DNA from: Alphaproteobacteria bacterium | Lineage (GTDB): Bacteria; Pseudomonadota; Alphaproteobacteria; Sphingomonadales; SMXR01 | Direction of reading: 5' to 3' | Assembly (NCBI GenBank): GCA_030634465.1 | Contig: DAOWAS010000010.1 | Span: 1 to 33,094 of the forward strand | DNA length: 33,094 nucleotides | Shown: one piece after another, positions 8,143-15,328 of the stretch | Layout: every line of letters starts with the position of its first letter | Numbering within the stretch: the stretch's first letter is position 1 | Program-made: the position numbers and the translations under genes | The notes under the pieces: generated by a model | Database searches by the model: none | Told to the model about the DNA's origin: nothing | The model's input: only the letters and a program-made list of their open reading frames with translations

Positions 8143-9625
8143 CTTGAAACGACAAAACAGGCGCAGGGTGGGCGTAAGTGAAATGCCTAACAAAACGGGG
8201 GAAAATAAAAAACTGGTAAAAAACAGCCTTACAATGAGGTTGTTATTATTCACCATAGCATTCGTTTTGGTTTTTGAAGCTTTCATATTTGTCCCCGCTA
8301 TTGTTCAATTTCGCACCTCGTTTTTAGAGCAACGCCTTGCCTCTGGCACAACCGCCGCCCTTTCATTAGAAGAAATTCCTGGCAACCAAATTAGCCCCAC
8401 CTTGAAAGAGGAGCTTCTTACCTCGGCACAAATTCAGGCTATTATCATAACCAGAGAAGACAGCAGAATGCTTGCTTTACGGTCCGACATGCCCTTTACC
8501 CTAGTTGGGCGGTTTGACCTTCGTGAAAGCAGTTTTATCTCAGACATAAAAGATACTTTTGCGGTTTTCACCCGTGGTGGCGAGGGGGTTATTCAGGTGG
8601 CAGGGGCGCCCATGACCCCAAGGTTTAAACTTGTGGAAATAGTAGTTTGGGAAAAACATCTTTACGATGGCATGGTGGCATATAGCTTTAATATTTTAGG
8701 CACATCACTGCTTGTTTCATTGCTTACGGCGGGTTTTATATTTGTGTTTCTTCAGTTTTTTGTGGTTAAGCCCATAACCCACATGACCAAAAGCATTACT
8801 GGCTTTCGCGCCAACCCTGAGGATGCTCGCCAAACCTTAAAAGCATCGTCTAGGTCAGATGAAATTGGCATGATTGAACGCGAGCTGTGCCGAATGCAGG
8901 AGGAGCTTAGACAAGCCCTGAACCAAAAGTCCAAACTGGCAGAGCTGGGCTTGGCGGTTAGCAAAATTAATCACGACCTAAGAAACATTCTTGCCACGGC
9001 GCAGCTTTCGTCAGAACGGTTGCGGGAAATAAAAGACCCAACCGTAATAACCCTTACCTCACGGCTAATTTCATCGGTTGATAGGGCGATTGACCTGTGT
9101 GAAAGCACATTAAAACACGGCCGTGCTGATGAAGCCGCCCCCAACCAAGCAAACATCAAACTGCACAGTTTGCTTGCTGATGTTGGCTCGGCATTAGGGT
9201 TTGATGATAAAAACAAACACGGTTGGCAAATTGAAATAGATGAAACACATGAAGTTTTTGCCGATGCTGACCATATGTTTCGGGTTTTTCTTAACCTTGG
9301 GCAAAACGCCAAACAGGCTATGGGTGAAGATGGGTGCATTGTGATTCGTACAGAAAAGGGTGGTGAAAAAAGTGATGAAAAGGATAGTGCAAACACCGAC
9401 CATATTTATGTTGAAGACACTGGTTACGGTATTCCTGAAGCTATTCAAAACGACCTGTTCACCCCATTTATTAACAGCAACAAAGCAAAAGGCACGGGGT
9501 TGGGGCTTGTGGTCGCACGTGAGCTGTTGCGCGCCCACGGCGGCGAACTCGCATTGTTAAAAAGTGGCAAGCAGGGAACGGTTTTTCATATACGCCTACC
9601 TGTAAAGTCGAAAGGCACTAAGTAA
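8123..9625 (+). CDS. Membrane sensor histidine kinase (HAMP-HisKA-HATPase), orphan
   Basis: A 500-aa kinase: first membrane helix at ~38-62, an extracytoplasmic sensor of about 130 residues, second helix at ~190-215, a HAMP-like linker (PITHMTKSI to about 265), a dimerisation helix with the phospho-acceptor in SKINHDLRNIL (His284), and a C-terminal ATPase with N box NLGQNAKQAM, G1 DTGYGIP and G2 GTGLGLVVAREL. No response regulator lies nearby, so its partner is elsewhere. The start at 8123 overlaps the DUF547 stop and has GGGAT upstream; ATG 8183 is an alternative. Its stop is directly followed by the ATG of the methyltransferase gene. Signal unknown; the coupling suggests the exported DUF547 protein could contribute to sensing. 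Confidence 0.88.
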   Translation: MRLVTSNLKRQNRRRVGVSEMPNKTGENKKLVKNSLTMRLLLFTIAFVLVFEAFIFVPAIVQFRTSFLEQRLASGTTAALSLEEIPGNQISPTLKEELLTSAQIQAIIITREDSRMLALRSDMPFTLVGRFDLRESSFISDIKDTFAVFTRGGEGVIQVAGAPMTPRFKLVEIVVWEKHLYDGMVAYSFNILGTSLLVSLLTAGFIFVFLQFFVVKPITHMTKSITGFRANPEDARQTLKASSRSDEIGMIERELCRMQEELRQALNQKSKLAELGLAVSKINHDLRNILATAQLSSERLREIKDPTVITLTSRLISSVDRAIDLCESTLKHGRADEAAPNQANIKLHSLLADVGSALGFDDKNKHGWQIEIDETHEVFADADHMFRVFLNLGQNAKQAMGEDGCIVIRTEKGGEKSDEKDSANTDHIYVEDTGYGIPEAIQNDLFTPFINSNKAKGTGLGLVVARELLRAHGGELALLKSGKQGTVFHIRLPVKSKGTK

Positions 9626-10408
9626 ATGACCCTAATGAGCTGGCAACCGAAACAGTATGACAGCTTTGCGGCTGAGCGCGCCGCACCAATTGACGACCTG
9701 ATAGGCGCCATACCACCGCAAGGTTTTAAACGCATATTTGACTTGGGTTGCGGCACAGGTGCCGCCATCAACACCCTTAAAAAACACTATCCTGCCGCAG
9801 AAATTATTGGGGTGGATGGTGACGAGGCAATGCTAAAAACCGCAAAAACCAACCACCCTGACGTTAGCTTTGTCCACCAAGATATTTTAACTTGGGCAAA
9901 TGAAACAACCCCAACCGACAACACCCTTATTTTTTCAAATGCCGCCCTGCATTGGCTGGACGACCACCAAGATATTTTACCCCAACTGTTAAGCTTGGTG
10001 AAAAACAATGGTTGCCTTGCGGTGCAAATGCCCAACAATTGGGGCGAGCCATCTCATACCCTAATGATAAAACTGGCTAAAAGCCAGCCTTGGGCACAGC
10101 AACTGAAGGGGCTGGTTAGGGAAAAACCTGTGCTTGATGAAAGTGAGTATAAAAAACTGTTATCGCCCATTTCAACACATCTAAATATTTGGTCAAATAC
10201 GTATAACCACACCCTTAAAGGTGAAAATGCGGTTATTAACTGGCTAAAAGGTTCTAGTTTAAAATATTATCTCGATGGGCTAGCCCCCGACCAACAGCCT
10301 GACTTTTTGGAACTGTTGAGCAAAAAGCTAGATAACGCCTACCCCCCTCAGGCTGACGGCAACACCATTTTCCCATTCATTCGCATGTTTATTGTGGCGA
10401 ATGGTTAG
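9626..10408 (+). CDS. tam: Trans-aconitate 2-methyltransferase-like SAM methyltransferase
   Basis: A 260-aa class I methyltransferase. Motif I is FDLGCGTGAA, the acidic loop is IGVDGDEAML, and HQDILTW and FSNAALHWLDDH follow. The continuation LAVQMPNNWGEPSHTLM is characteristic of Tam, which methylates trans-aconitate, a toxic by-product of the citrate cycle, using S-adenosylmethionine. It starts with the base right after the kinase stop codon (TAA then ATG), so it is the third gene of the DUF547-kinase-tam unit. Similarity to Tam is strong over the whole length, but the substrate is inferred. Confidence 0.85.
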   Translation: MTLMSWQPKQYDSFAAERAAPIDDLIGAIPPQGFKRIFDLGCGTGAAINTLKKHYPAAEIIGVDGDEAMLKTAKTNHPDVSFVHQDILTWANETTPTDNTLIFSNAALHWLDDHQDILPQLLSLVKNNGCLAVQMPNNWGEPSHTLMIKLAKSQPWAQQLKGLVREKPVLDESEYKKLLSPISTHLNIWSNTYNHTLKGENAVINWLKGSSLKYYLDGLAPDQQPDFLELLSKKLDNAYPPQADGNTIFPFIRMFIVANG

Positions 10409-10415
10409 CCTTGGG

Positions 10416-10456
10416 GTGTTAGCTTCAAGGTGTTAGCTTCAAGGTGTTGGCTTAAG
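10416..10456. repeat. Three tandem copies of a ~14-bp unit
   Basis: GTGTTAGCTTCAAG occurs twice exactly in tandem (10416-10429, 10430-10443), followed by a decayed 13-base copy (10444-10456). The array bridges the convergent ends of tam and the lipoprotein gene, and the lipoprotein stop codon lies inside the second copy. It looks like recent local slippage and may have altered the lipoprotein's C-terminus. Confidence 0.8.
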
Positions 10457-10897
10457 TTGCTGAAGTTGTAGCGTGGCATTATCCATATAACCCTCTAAAT
10501 CTGCCAAATATCCACCTATGCCTTGTTGGTTTAAACCAAGCAAAGCATCTTTTAACACCGCTAGGCGCGACAATTCTAACTGTGCTGAAAACCAATGACG
10601 TTGTTTTTCTTCTTGCCCGGCGCTTGCCATTAGCTCAAGTGCCTCTGCATATTTTTTCTGCTGATCGGTTATTTCATCCATCAGCTTTATAACTTCCGCA
10701 CTTAATGGCTGTTGCTGTTGTGGCTCTTGCTTATCCGCAACAACCACCGTTTCTTCTGCAACCATCAGCCTTGGGTCGGTTCGCAGTTCAAACCCTTCAT
10801 CAAGGCGTGGCCAAGCATCACGGTCAGACCCAGCGCATGATGCCACTATAAATAGTGCGCAAAAAGATATGGAAAATTTGCAGAAACGAGAGGTCAT
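10439..10897 (-). CDS. Small predicted lipoprotein, family not recognised
   Basis: 152 aa from ATG 10897, which has TAGGAA upstream; the track's start at 10933 adds 12 poor residues. The N-terminus is a lipoprotein signal (CKFSISFCALFIVASC, acylated Cys21 expected), so the protein should be membrane-anchored in the periplasm. A Gln-rich patch (EPQQQQPL) separates a short N-terminal part from a helical, probably coiled-coil C-terminal half (KLMDEITDQQKKYAEALELM). The C-terminus runs into a tandem DNA repeat. I do not recognise a family. It converges on tam and starts upstream of nothing in its own operon. Confidence 0.65.
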   Translation of the reverse strand: MTSRFCKFSISFCALFIVASCAGSDRDAWPRLDEGFELRTDPRLMVAEETVVVADKQEPQQQQPLSAEVIKLMDEITDQQKKYAEALELMASAGQEEKQRHWFSAQLELSRLAVLKDALLGLNQQGIGGYLADLEGYMDNATLQLQQLKPTP

Positions 10898-11047
10898 AAA
10901 AATTCCTAAACAATAGTATAAAAAATGAACCATAAGCGATGTTAGACGTTTTAAAAATAAAAATATGATAATTGGTGTGAATCCTCTTGAAACCTGTGGG
11001 TAATATGTTTAGGTTCCCCGAACTATCCGCAAATTGATGTGACAAAT

Positions 11048-11124
11048 GCGCTCGTAGCTCAGCTGGATAGAGCACTAGACTACGAATCTAGGGGTCAGGG
11101 GTTCGAATCCCTTCGAGCGCACCA
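11048..11124 (+). tRNA. tRNA-Arg (anticodon ACG)
   Basis: Complete 77-base cloverleaf with encoded CCA: acceptor GCGCTCG/CGAGCGC, D arm with AGCTCAGCTGGATAGAGC, anticodon stem CTAGA/TCTAG around the loop CTACGAA (anticodon ACG, decoding CGU and, with inosine, CGC/CGA), and T loop TTCGAAT. A strong terminator follows directly. The last 19 bases recur 158 bases downstream. Confidence 0.96.
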
Positions 11125-11282
11125 TCAACCAAAAGCCACCCTTTACGGGTGGTTTTTTTGTTGAGGGATGCTTTAATGTGGGGAGCGATCCTGTTCGTTC
11201 ACGAAGCGAGCCATTTATGGCGCAGCGCAGTAGACGTGTTGAACCACTTGTGGTGAAACCGTCAATCCCTTCGAGCGCACCA
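11106..11282 (+). repeat. 19-bp direct repeat of the tRNA-Arg 3' end flanking a hairpin-rich insert
   Basis: The 19 bases from the T loop to the CCA end of tRNA-Arg (11106-11124) recur exactly at 11264-11282. The DNA between holds the first terminator and about 100 bases with several perfect small inverted repeats: GCCAT-tt-ATGGC, ACCAC-tt-GTGGT and TTCG-ttca-CGAA. The second tail lacks a tRNA body. This could be a decayed second tRNA copy, a remnant of integration at the tRNA 3' end, or a tRNA-tailed mobile repeat. There is no integrase gene and the ORF that crosses it (11178-11426) looks spurious. Confidence 0.75.
11131..11159 (+). terminator. Intrinsic terminator of tRNA-Arg
   Basis: Stem CCACCC/GGGTGG around the loop TTTAC, followed by seven T and preceded by A-rich bases that extend the pairing. 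It starts six bases after the tRNA CCA. The whole segment is repeated exactly at 11327-11355. Confidence 0.9.
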
Positions 11283-11326
11283 CTTCACTTTTTGCGATGC
11301 CGCCCGCCAACCCATCGCGGCAAACC

Positions 11327-11355
11327 AAAAGCCACCCTTTACGGGTGGTTTTTTT
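11327..11355 (+). terminator. Second, identical copy of the tRNA terminator
   Basis: The 36 bases 11127-11162 recur exactly at 11323-11358, including the stem CCACCC/GGGTGG and the T7 run. Here 40 bases, including a GCCGC/GCGGC stem, separate it from the preceding tRNA tail copy instead of two. A terminator at this place implies that something transcribed ends here. Confidence 0.85.
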
Positions 11356-11387
11356 GTTTTCTGGTTATTTCAAAAACAGAACTATCA

Positions 11388-11417
11388 TTGACTTCCCACG
11401 TTACGGCGCGCTATAGC
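11388..11417 (+). promoter_or_regulatory. Likely promoter of the 168-aa gene
   Basis: TTGACT (11388-11393) and TATAGC (11412-11417) are 18 bases apart. Transcription from about 11424 would give a leader of roughly 125 bases. The promoter lies just after the second terminator, so the gene is an independent unit. Confidence 0.5.
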
Positions 11418-11423
11418 CTTGCT

Positions 11424-11541
11424 TAGGTGCTCAGGGGTGCCTAGCCCGCCGAAAGACTTATCACCCTGGAATCTTAATTTGAAATGTCACCTAACGTTTC
11501 TTCTGGATTATACGGAGCGGGAAAACTATCCAGAGTAGGAG
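11424..11541 (+). promoter_or_regulatory. Structured 5' leader of the 168-aa gene
   Basis: Two stem-loops stand in the leader. The first, TAGGTGC/GTGCCTA (11424-11443), contains two G-T pairs and begins at the inferred transcription start. The second, TCTGGAT/ATCCAGA (11502-11534), is a perfect 7-bp stem ending three bases before the ribosome site AGGAG (11537-11541). Such an arrangement could gate translation. I do not recognise a known riboswitch class. Confidence 0.4.
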
Positions 11542-11548
11542 AAACCAA

Positions 11549-12055
11549 ATGGTTGATATTATCAGCTCATTAAAAGCGAACGCGCGCATACTTCACCGTC
11601 AGGCACAAGCTGGCGATAAAGATGCCCTTACACGTATTACTAAAAACCACGGGCTTGGTCTAAAACCCAGCCTTGAAACCGACCTTAAACGTCGCCATTG
11701 CCTAACAGTTGTTGCCCGAGAATTGGGTTTTAACAGTTGGGGTCACGCACAAAGCGTTATTGATGGCAAATCTGATGATGACTTTGGCACACTATTAAGC
11801 CCAACACGGTGTACGGTACATTGGAATGTATGGTCAGCTAATTATGATGAGGCCAAAGCTATACACAGTGAAAAAGGTGGTTACTTGCTTGCCTTCAAAA
11901 ACCAATTTCTAATTGTTGATGAGCATTTCATAACCACACTTGGTCTGGATCCAAACGATAAGAACTGGACTGAGATGGGGCATAACTGGGTAAAACCAAA
12001 TAGTTTGGAGGCCCGCAAAAACCTTTATGCAAAGTTAGCTGAAAACATAATGTAA
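11549..12055 (+). CDS. Conserved-looking 168-aa protein, family not recognised
   Basis: Cytoplasmic, no signal peptide or membrane helix. The start is secure: AGGAG stands seven bases before ATG. The N-terminal half (KANARILHRQAQAGDKDALTRI... then RRHCLTVVARELGFNSWGHAQ) resembles the short helical element in front of some ankyrin-repeat proteins, where a segment like HALAVVAREYGFPSW is common, but no ankyrin repeats follow. The C-terminal half contains TVHWNVWSANYDEAKAI and a YLLAFKNQFLIVDEHFI stretch that looks like beta strands. It is monocistronic, between its own promoter and a strong terminator. Function unknown. Confidence 0.75.
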   Translation: MVDIISSLKANARILHRQAQAGDKDALTRITKNHGLGLKPSLETDLKRRHCLTVVARELGFNSWGHAQSVIDGKSDDDFGTLLSPTRCTVHWNVWSANYDEAKAIHSEKGGYLLAFKNQFLIVDEHFITTLGLDPNDKNWTEMGHNWVKPNSLEARKNLYAKLAENIM

Positions 12056-12062
12056 AAAATAT

Positions 12063-12090
12063 AAGGTCAGCCTTAACGGGCTGGCCTTTT
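12063..12090 (+). terminator. Intrinsic terminator after the 168-aa gene
   Basis: AAGGTCAGCC (12063-12072) pairs with GGCTGGCCTT (12079-12088) with one G-T pair around a six-base loop, followed by T residues. It begins eight bases after the stop codon and separates this gene from phoR. Confidence 0.85.
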
Positions 12091-12174
12091 GCTTATGGCT
12101 CTTTTTCTACCCATAAAAACATGATAGACACGGCGAAAGTGTAAATTAGCAAAAAGAAAAACCAAAGAAAAACG

Positions 12175-13209
12175 ATGGACACACCACTAGAGCAAATAGA
12201 TGAACTGATAGGGCTGTTGCCCCTGCCCGTGTGCGTGGTTAACCCAGTGCGAATATTGACCAATGCAAACAAGGCTGGAAAAGCGGTGTTTCCCCGCCTG
12301 ACCACAGGGCAGGACATTGCATTTTTCATGCGTGACCCCGCACTTTTAGAGGCCTGTGTAAAAATTATAGAACACGGCGGCAGTGCTGAGGTTGAAGTTG
12401 AAGAGCTTGGCACACCAAGACGGTTTTTTAATGTAAGCCTGTCGGCATTTAACAAAACCAGCGAAAACAAAAATTATGTAATGATGATTTTTACCGACGT
12501 GACCCTGTCCAAAGAAAGCGAAAAAAGCCGGTCAGCATTTGTGGCAAATGTTTCCCACGAACTACGCTCGCCCCTAACCACGCTTATGGGCAGTATTGAA
12601 ACCCTGCAAGGGCCAGCAAAAAACGACCCCGAAGCACAGGTGCGATTTTTAGGGCTGATGGAACAAGAAGCCGCCCGCATGAAGCGCATTGTGGACGAAT
12701 TGTTGTCATTATCTAAAATGGAAATACAGGCCCACATGCCACCAGAAGAAGATGTGGATATGTTGGGGGTGCTGTCGCGCACATGTGATGTTTTGGAAAA
12801 TCAGGCACATAAAAAGTCTATGACCATAATATTAGATGCACCCGATAGCCTGCCCACGGTACGGGGAGAGCGTGACCAGCTTATTCAGGTGTTTCATAAT
12901 TTGGTTGATAACGCCATTAAATACGGCGATGAAAACACCAAAATAACCATTGGCGCAAAAGTTAATGACAAAAGCTTAGAGCTTTTTGTGCAAAACTTTG
13001 GCGGTGTTGTTTCATCAGAAAAACTTCCTCGCCTTACGGAACGCTTTTACCGTGTGGACAAAAGCAGGTCACGAGATTTGGGCGGAACGGGGCTTGGCCT
13101 TGCCATTGTTAAGCACATAGTTAACCGCCACCGTGGTGCGTTAGATATTAAAAGCTCTAAAAGCGGCGGAACAGTGTTTTCCATAACCATTCCAACCAAT
13201 ATTAATTAA
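12175..13209 (+). CDS. phoR: Phosphate regulon sensor histidine kinase PhoR, without membrane segments
   Basis: Sensor kinase that phosphorylates PhoB when phosphate is scarce. 344 aa: an N-terminal PAS-like domain (~10-110), HisKA with FVANVSHELRSPLTTL (His128), N box NLVDNAIKYG, and G2 GGTGLGLAIVKHIV. The PhoR-type sequence around the histidine and its place before pstS support the name. There is no hydrophobic N-terminus, and an in-frame stop at 12142 excludes a longer protein, so it is cytoplasmic and must sense phosphate through the Pst transporter and PhoU. I recall similar membrane-free PhoR proteins in other alphaproteobacteria. No clear ribosome site precedes ATG 12175. pstS starts 100 bases downstream behind its own Pho box. 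Confidence 0.9.
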   Translation: MDTPLEQIDELIGLLPLPVCVVNPVRILTNANKAGKAVFPRLTTGQDIAFFMRDPALLEACVKIIEHGGSAEVEVEELGTPRRFFNVSLSAFNKTSENKNYVMMIFTDVTLSKESEKSRSAFVANVSHELRSPLTTLMGSIETLQGPAKNDPEAQVRFLGLMEQEAARMKRIVDELLSLSKMEIQAHMPPEEDVDMLGVLSRTCDVLENQAHKKSMTIILDAPDSLPTVRGERDQLIQVFHNLVDNAIKYGDENTKITIGAKVNDKSLELFVQNFGGVVSSEKLPRLTERFYRVDKSRSRDLGGTGLGLAIVKHIVNRHRGALDIKSSKSGGTVFSITIPTNIN

Positions 13210-13218
13210 TAATATGCC

Positions 13219-13247
13219 CTGTAACACTCCTGTCACATTTCCGTAAA
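13219..13247 (+). promoter_or_regulatory. Pho box (PhoB-binding direct repeats) before pstS
   Basis: CTGTAAC (13219), CTGTCAC (13230) and a weaker CCGTAAA (13241) recur at an exact 11-base interval, the geometry of PhoB dimers bound in tandem. The first two match the known CTGTCAT-type half sites closely. It lies about 60-90 bases upstream of the pstS start, so the pst-phoU-phoB genes should be induced at low phosphate. Confidence 0.88.
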
Positions 13248-13309
13248 CTTGTGGTCGCACTCATCTCCTATTTTCCCCATATTGATTATTGAGAATATAG
13301 GAAATAAAG

Positions 13310-14341
13310 ATGAAATTGAGATCATTAATAATTGGACTGACACTAACCGCATCTGTAGCAACCCCTGCGCTAGCTGGTGATGAAATTCGTGTAGTGGGTT
13401 CGTCCACAGTTTATCCGTTTTCAACAGTGGTGGCTGAGCGTTTTGGTCGCATGACCGAATATGCAACACCTGTTGTTGAAGCAACAGGCACTGGCGGCGG
13501 TATGAAGCTTTTTTGTTCTGGTGTTGGTGAAGACACCCCAGACATTGCCAATGCGTCACGCCGTATTAAAGATAGCGAGATTGAGAAATGCGCTGAAAAC
13601 GGTGTAGATGAAATTGTTGAAGTTAAAATTGGTTATGACGGGATTGTTCTAGCCAACGCAGTGGGTTCAACGCTTTATCATCTGTCTCAGCGTGATATTT
13701 TCTTGGCCCTAGCCAAAAACATACCAACTGAAGATGGTAGCTTGGTTGAGAACACATACCAAACATGGCAGGAAATTAACCCATCGCTTCCAAATATTAA
13801 AATTGAAGTTTTAGGCCCACCGCCAACATCTGGAACCAGAGATGCGTTTTCTGAATTGGTTTTGGAAACTGGTTGCAAAACCTTTCCGTGGTTGAAAGCG
13901 TTAAAAGATACCGACAAGCCACGATTTAAAGCTATTTGCCACGGTCTACGCGAAGATGGTGCATATATCGAAGCAGGTGAAAACGATAACCTGATTGTAC
14001 AGAAACTTAGCGCCAACCCAACCTCCCTAGGCATTTTCGGGTTTAGCTTTCTTGAGCAAAATTCAGACAAGGTTCAGGCCAGCTTTATTAGCGAGCATGA
14101 GGCAACATTTGAAAATATTGCCAGCGGTGATTATCCAGTTTCACGCTCATTATATTTTTATGTGAAAAAAGCTCACTTGGATGAAGTTCCCGGCTTAGCA
14201 GAGTTTGTGAAGTTATTTATGGACGAGCGTGCAATTGGTGAAGATGGCTTTTTAACAGAACGTGGCCTAATCCCCATGGGTGAAGACGAGTTGGAGACAT
14301 GGCGCTCTAGCGTTTTAAGTTTCACCCCAATTGAGAAGTAA
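13310..14341 (+). CDS. pstS: Phosphate-binding periplasmic protein PstS
   Basis: Binds phosphate in the periplasm and delivers it to PstCA. 343 aa with a classic signal peptide (first 22 residues, ending ATPALA before GDEIRV). Ligand-binding motifs are clear: VVGSSTVYPF near the mature N-terminus, EATGTGGGMKLFC, IANASRRIK and the glycine-rich PPPTSGTRDAF. The sequence resembles the alphaproteobacterial PstS group rather than E. coli PstS. ATG 13310 has AGGA seven bases upstream. Preceded by the Pho box and followed 30 bases later by pstC. Confidence 0.95.
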   Translation: MKLRSLIIGLTLTASVATPALAGDEIRVVGSSTVYPFSTVVAERFGRMTEYATPVVEATGTGGGMKLFCSGVGEDTPDIANASRRIKDSEIEKCAENGVDEIVEVKIGYDGIVLANAVGSTLYHLSQRDIFLALAKNIPTEDGSLVENTYQTWQEINPSLPNIKIEVLGPPPTSGTRDAFSELVLETGCKTFPWLKALKDTDKPRFKAICHGLREDGAYIEAGENDNLIVQKLSANPTSLGIFGFSFLEQNSDKVQASFISEHEATFENIASGDYPVSRSLYFYVKKAHLDEVPGLAEFVKLFMDERAIGEDGFLTERGLIPMGEDELETWRSSVLSFTPIEK

Positions 14342-14371
14342 TTTTAAAACAAAACAGGACCATAATTTATA

Positions 14372-15328
14372 ATGGCAAGTTCGTTGCGAAGGGTTGAGAA
14401 AAGACCCATAAGCTTTACATCACTACCTGATCGGCCGATAAGAATTTTTCTTATCGGCTGTTCTACTGTGGCAATTTTAATTACTATTGGGATTATTTTT
14501 TCCCTTATTTTTGAAACCGCAAGGTTCTTTGCCCTTGTGCCCATACAAGATTTTCTTTTTGGTTTAACGTGGAGCCCGCAAACAGCAATTCGTGCTGACC
14601 AAGTGGGTTCAGGTGGCTCCTTTGGTGCCATACCATTGTTCCTTGGCACATTTATGATAAGCGCGATTGCACTTAGCATTGCCGCCCCTATGGGGGTGTT
14701 TTCTGCTATTTATTTAAGCGAATATGCCAAGCCCGCCCACCGCGCAGTTATCAAACCTCTTTTAGAAATTTTGGCAGGTATTCCAACTGTAGTTTATGGC
14801 TTTTTTGCCGCCATTGTTATTGCCCCCGCCATACGCGGTTGGGGTGAGGGTGTAGGTCTTTCCATAGCATCTGAAAGCGGTTTGGCCGCAGGCCTTGTTA
14901 TGGGAATTATGATTATTCCTCTTGTTTCATCACTGTCTGATGATGTCATAAGAGCGGTTCCAACCTCGCTACGCGAAGGGTCATTAGGACTAGGCGCAAC
15001 ACGGTCAGAAACCATAAAAAAGGTGGTTTTACCTGCGGCATTACCCGGCATTGCTGGTGGTTTGTTGCTGGCACTTTCTCGTGCCATTGGCGAAACCATG
15101 ATTGTGGTTATGGCGGCGGGGCTTTCAGCCAACCTTACCTTTAACCCATTAGAGGCGGTTACCACCGTGACAGTGCAAATTGTGGTGCTATTAACTGGTG
15201 ACCAAGAGTTTGACAGCGCAAAAACACTGGCGGCTTTTGCCCTTGGTCTGATGCTATTTATAATTACCCTGTTGCTAAACATTGTTGGAAACTGGGTCGT
15301 AAACCGATATCGAGAACGCTATGTATAA
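14372..15328 (+). CDS. pstC: Phosphate ABC transporter permease PstC
   Basis: Inner-membrane permease of the high-affinity phosphate importer. 318 aa with about six membrane segments; the first is near residues 24-46. The ABC permease EAA loop is seen as PTSLREGSLGLGATRSETIKKVVLP (residues ~205-228). An in-frame stop six bases before... the ATG region (TAA at 14363) fixes the start at 14372, although the ribosome site AGGA is spaced widely. This is the short form; some alphaproteobacterial PstC proteins carry a longer N-terminus. It overlaps pstA by eight bases. Confidence 0.95.
   Translation: MASSLRRVEKRPISFTSLPDRPIRIFLIGCSTVAILITIGIIFSLIFETARFFALVPIQDFLFGLTWSPQTAIRADQVGSGGSFGAIPLFLGTFMISAIALSIAAPMGVFSAIYLSEYAKPAHRAVIKPLLEILAGIPTVVYGFFAAIVIAPAIRGWGEGVGLSIASESGLAAGLVMGIMIIPLVSSLSDDVIRAVPTSLREGSLGLGATRSETIKKVVLPAALPGIAGGLLLALSRAIGETMIVVMAAGLSANLTFNPLEAVTTVTVQIVVLLTGDQEFDSAKTLAAFALGLMLFIITLLLNIVGNWVVNRYRERYV

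Noticed and set aside
10987-11015. TTGAAA/TAGGTT pair as the tRNA-Arg promoter
   Set aside because: The -10 matches only three of six positions, so I do not call it.
11178-11426. 82-aa plus-strand ORF across the duplicated tRNA-tail region
   Set aside because: It runs through the tRNA-tail copy, hairpins and a terminator, has no ribosome site and its sequence is low-complexity basic; it is a by-product of the repeat.
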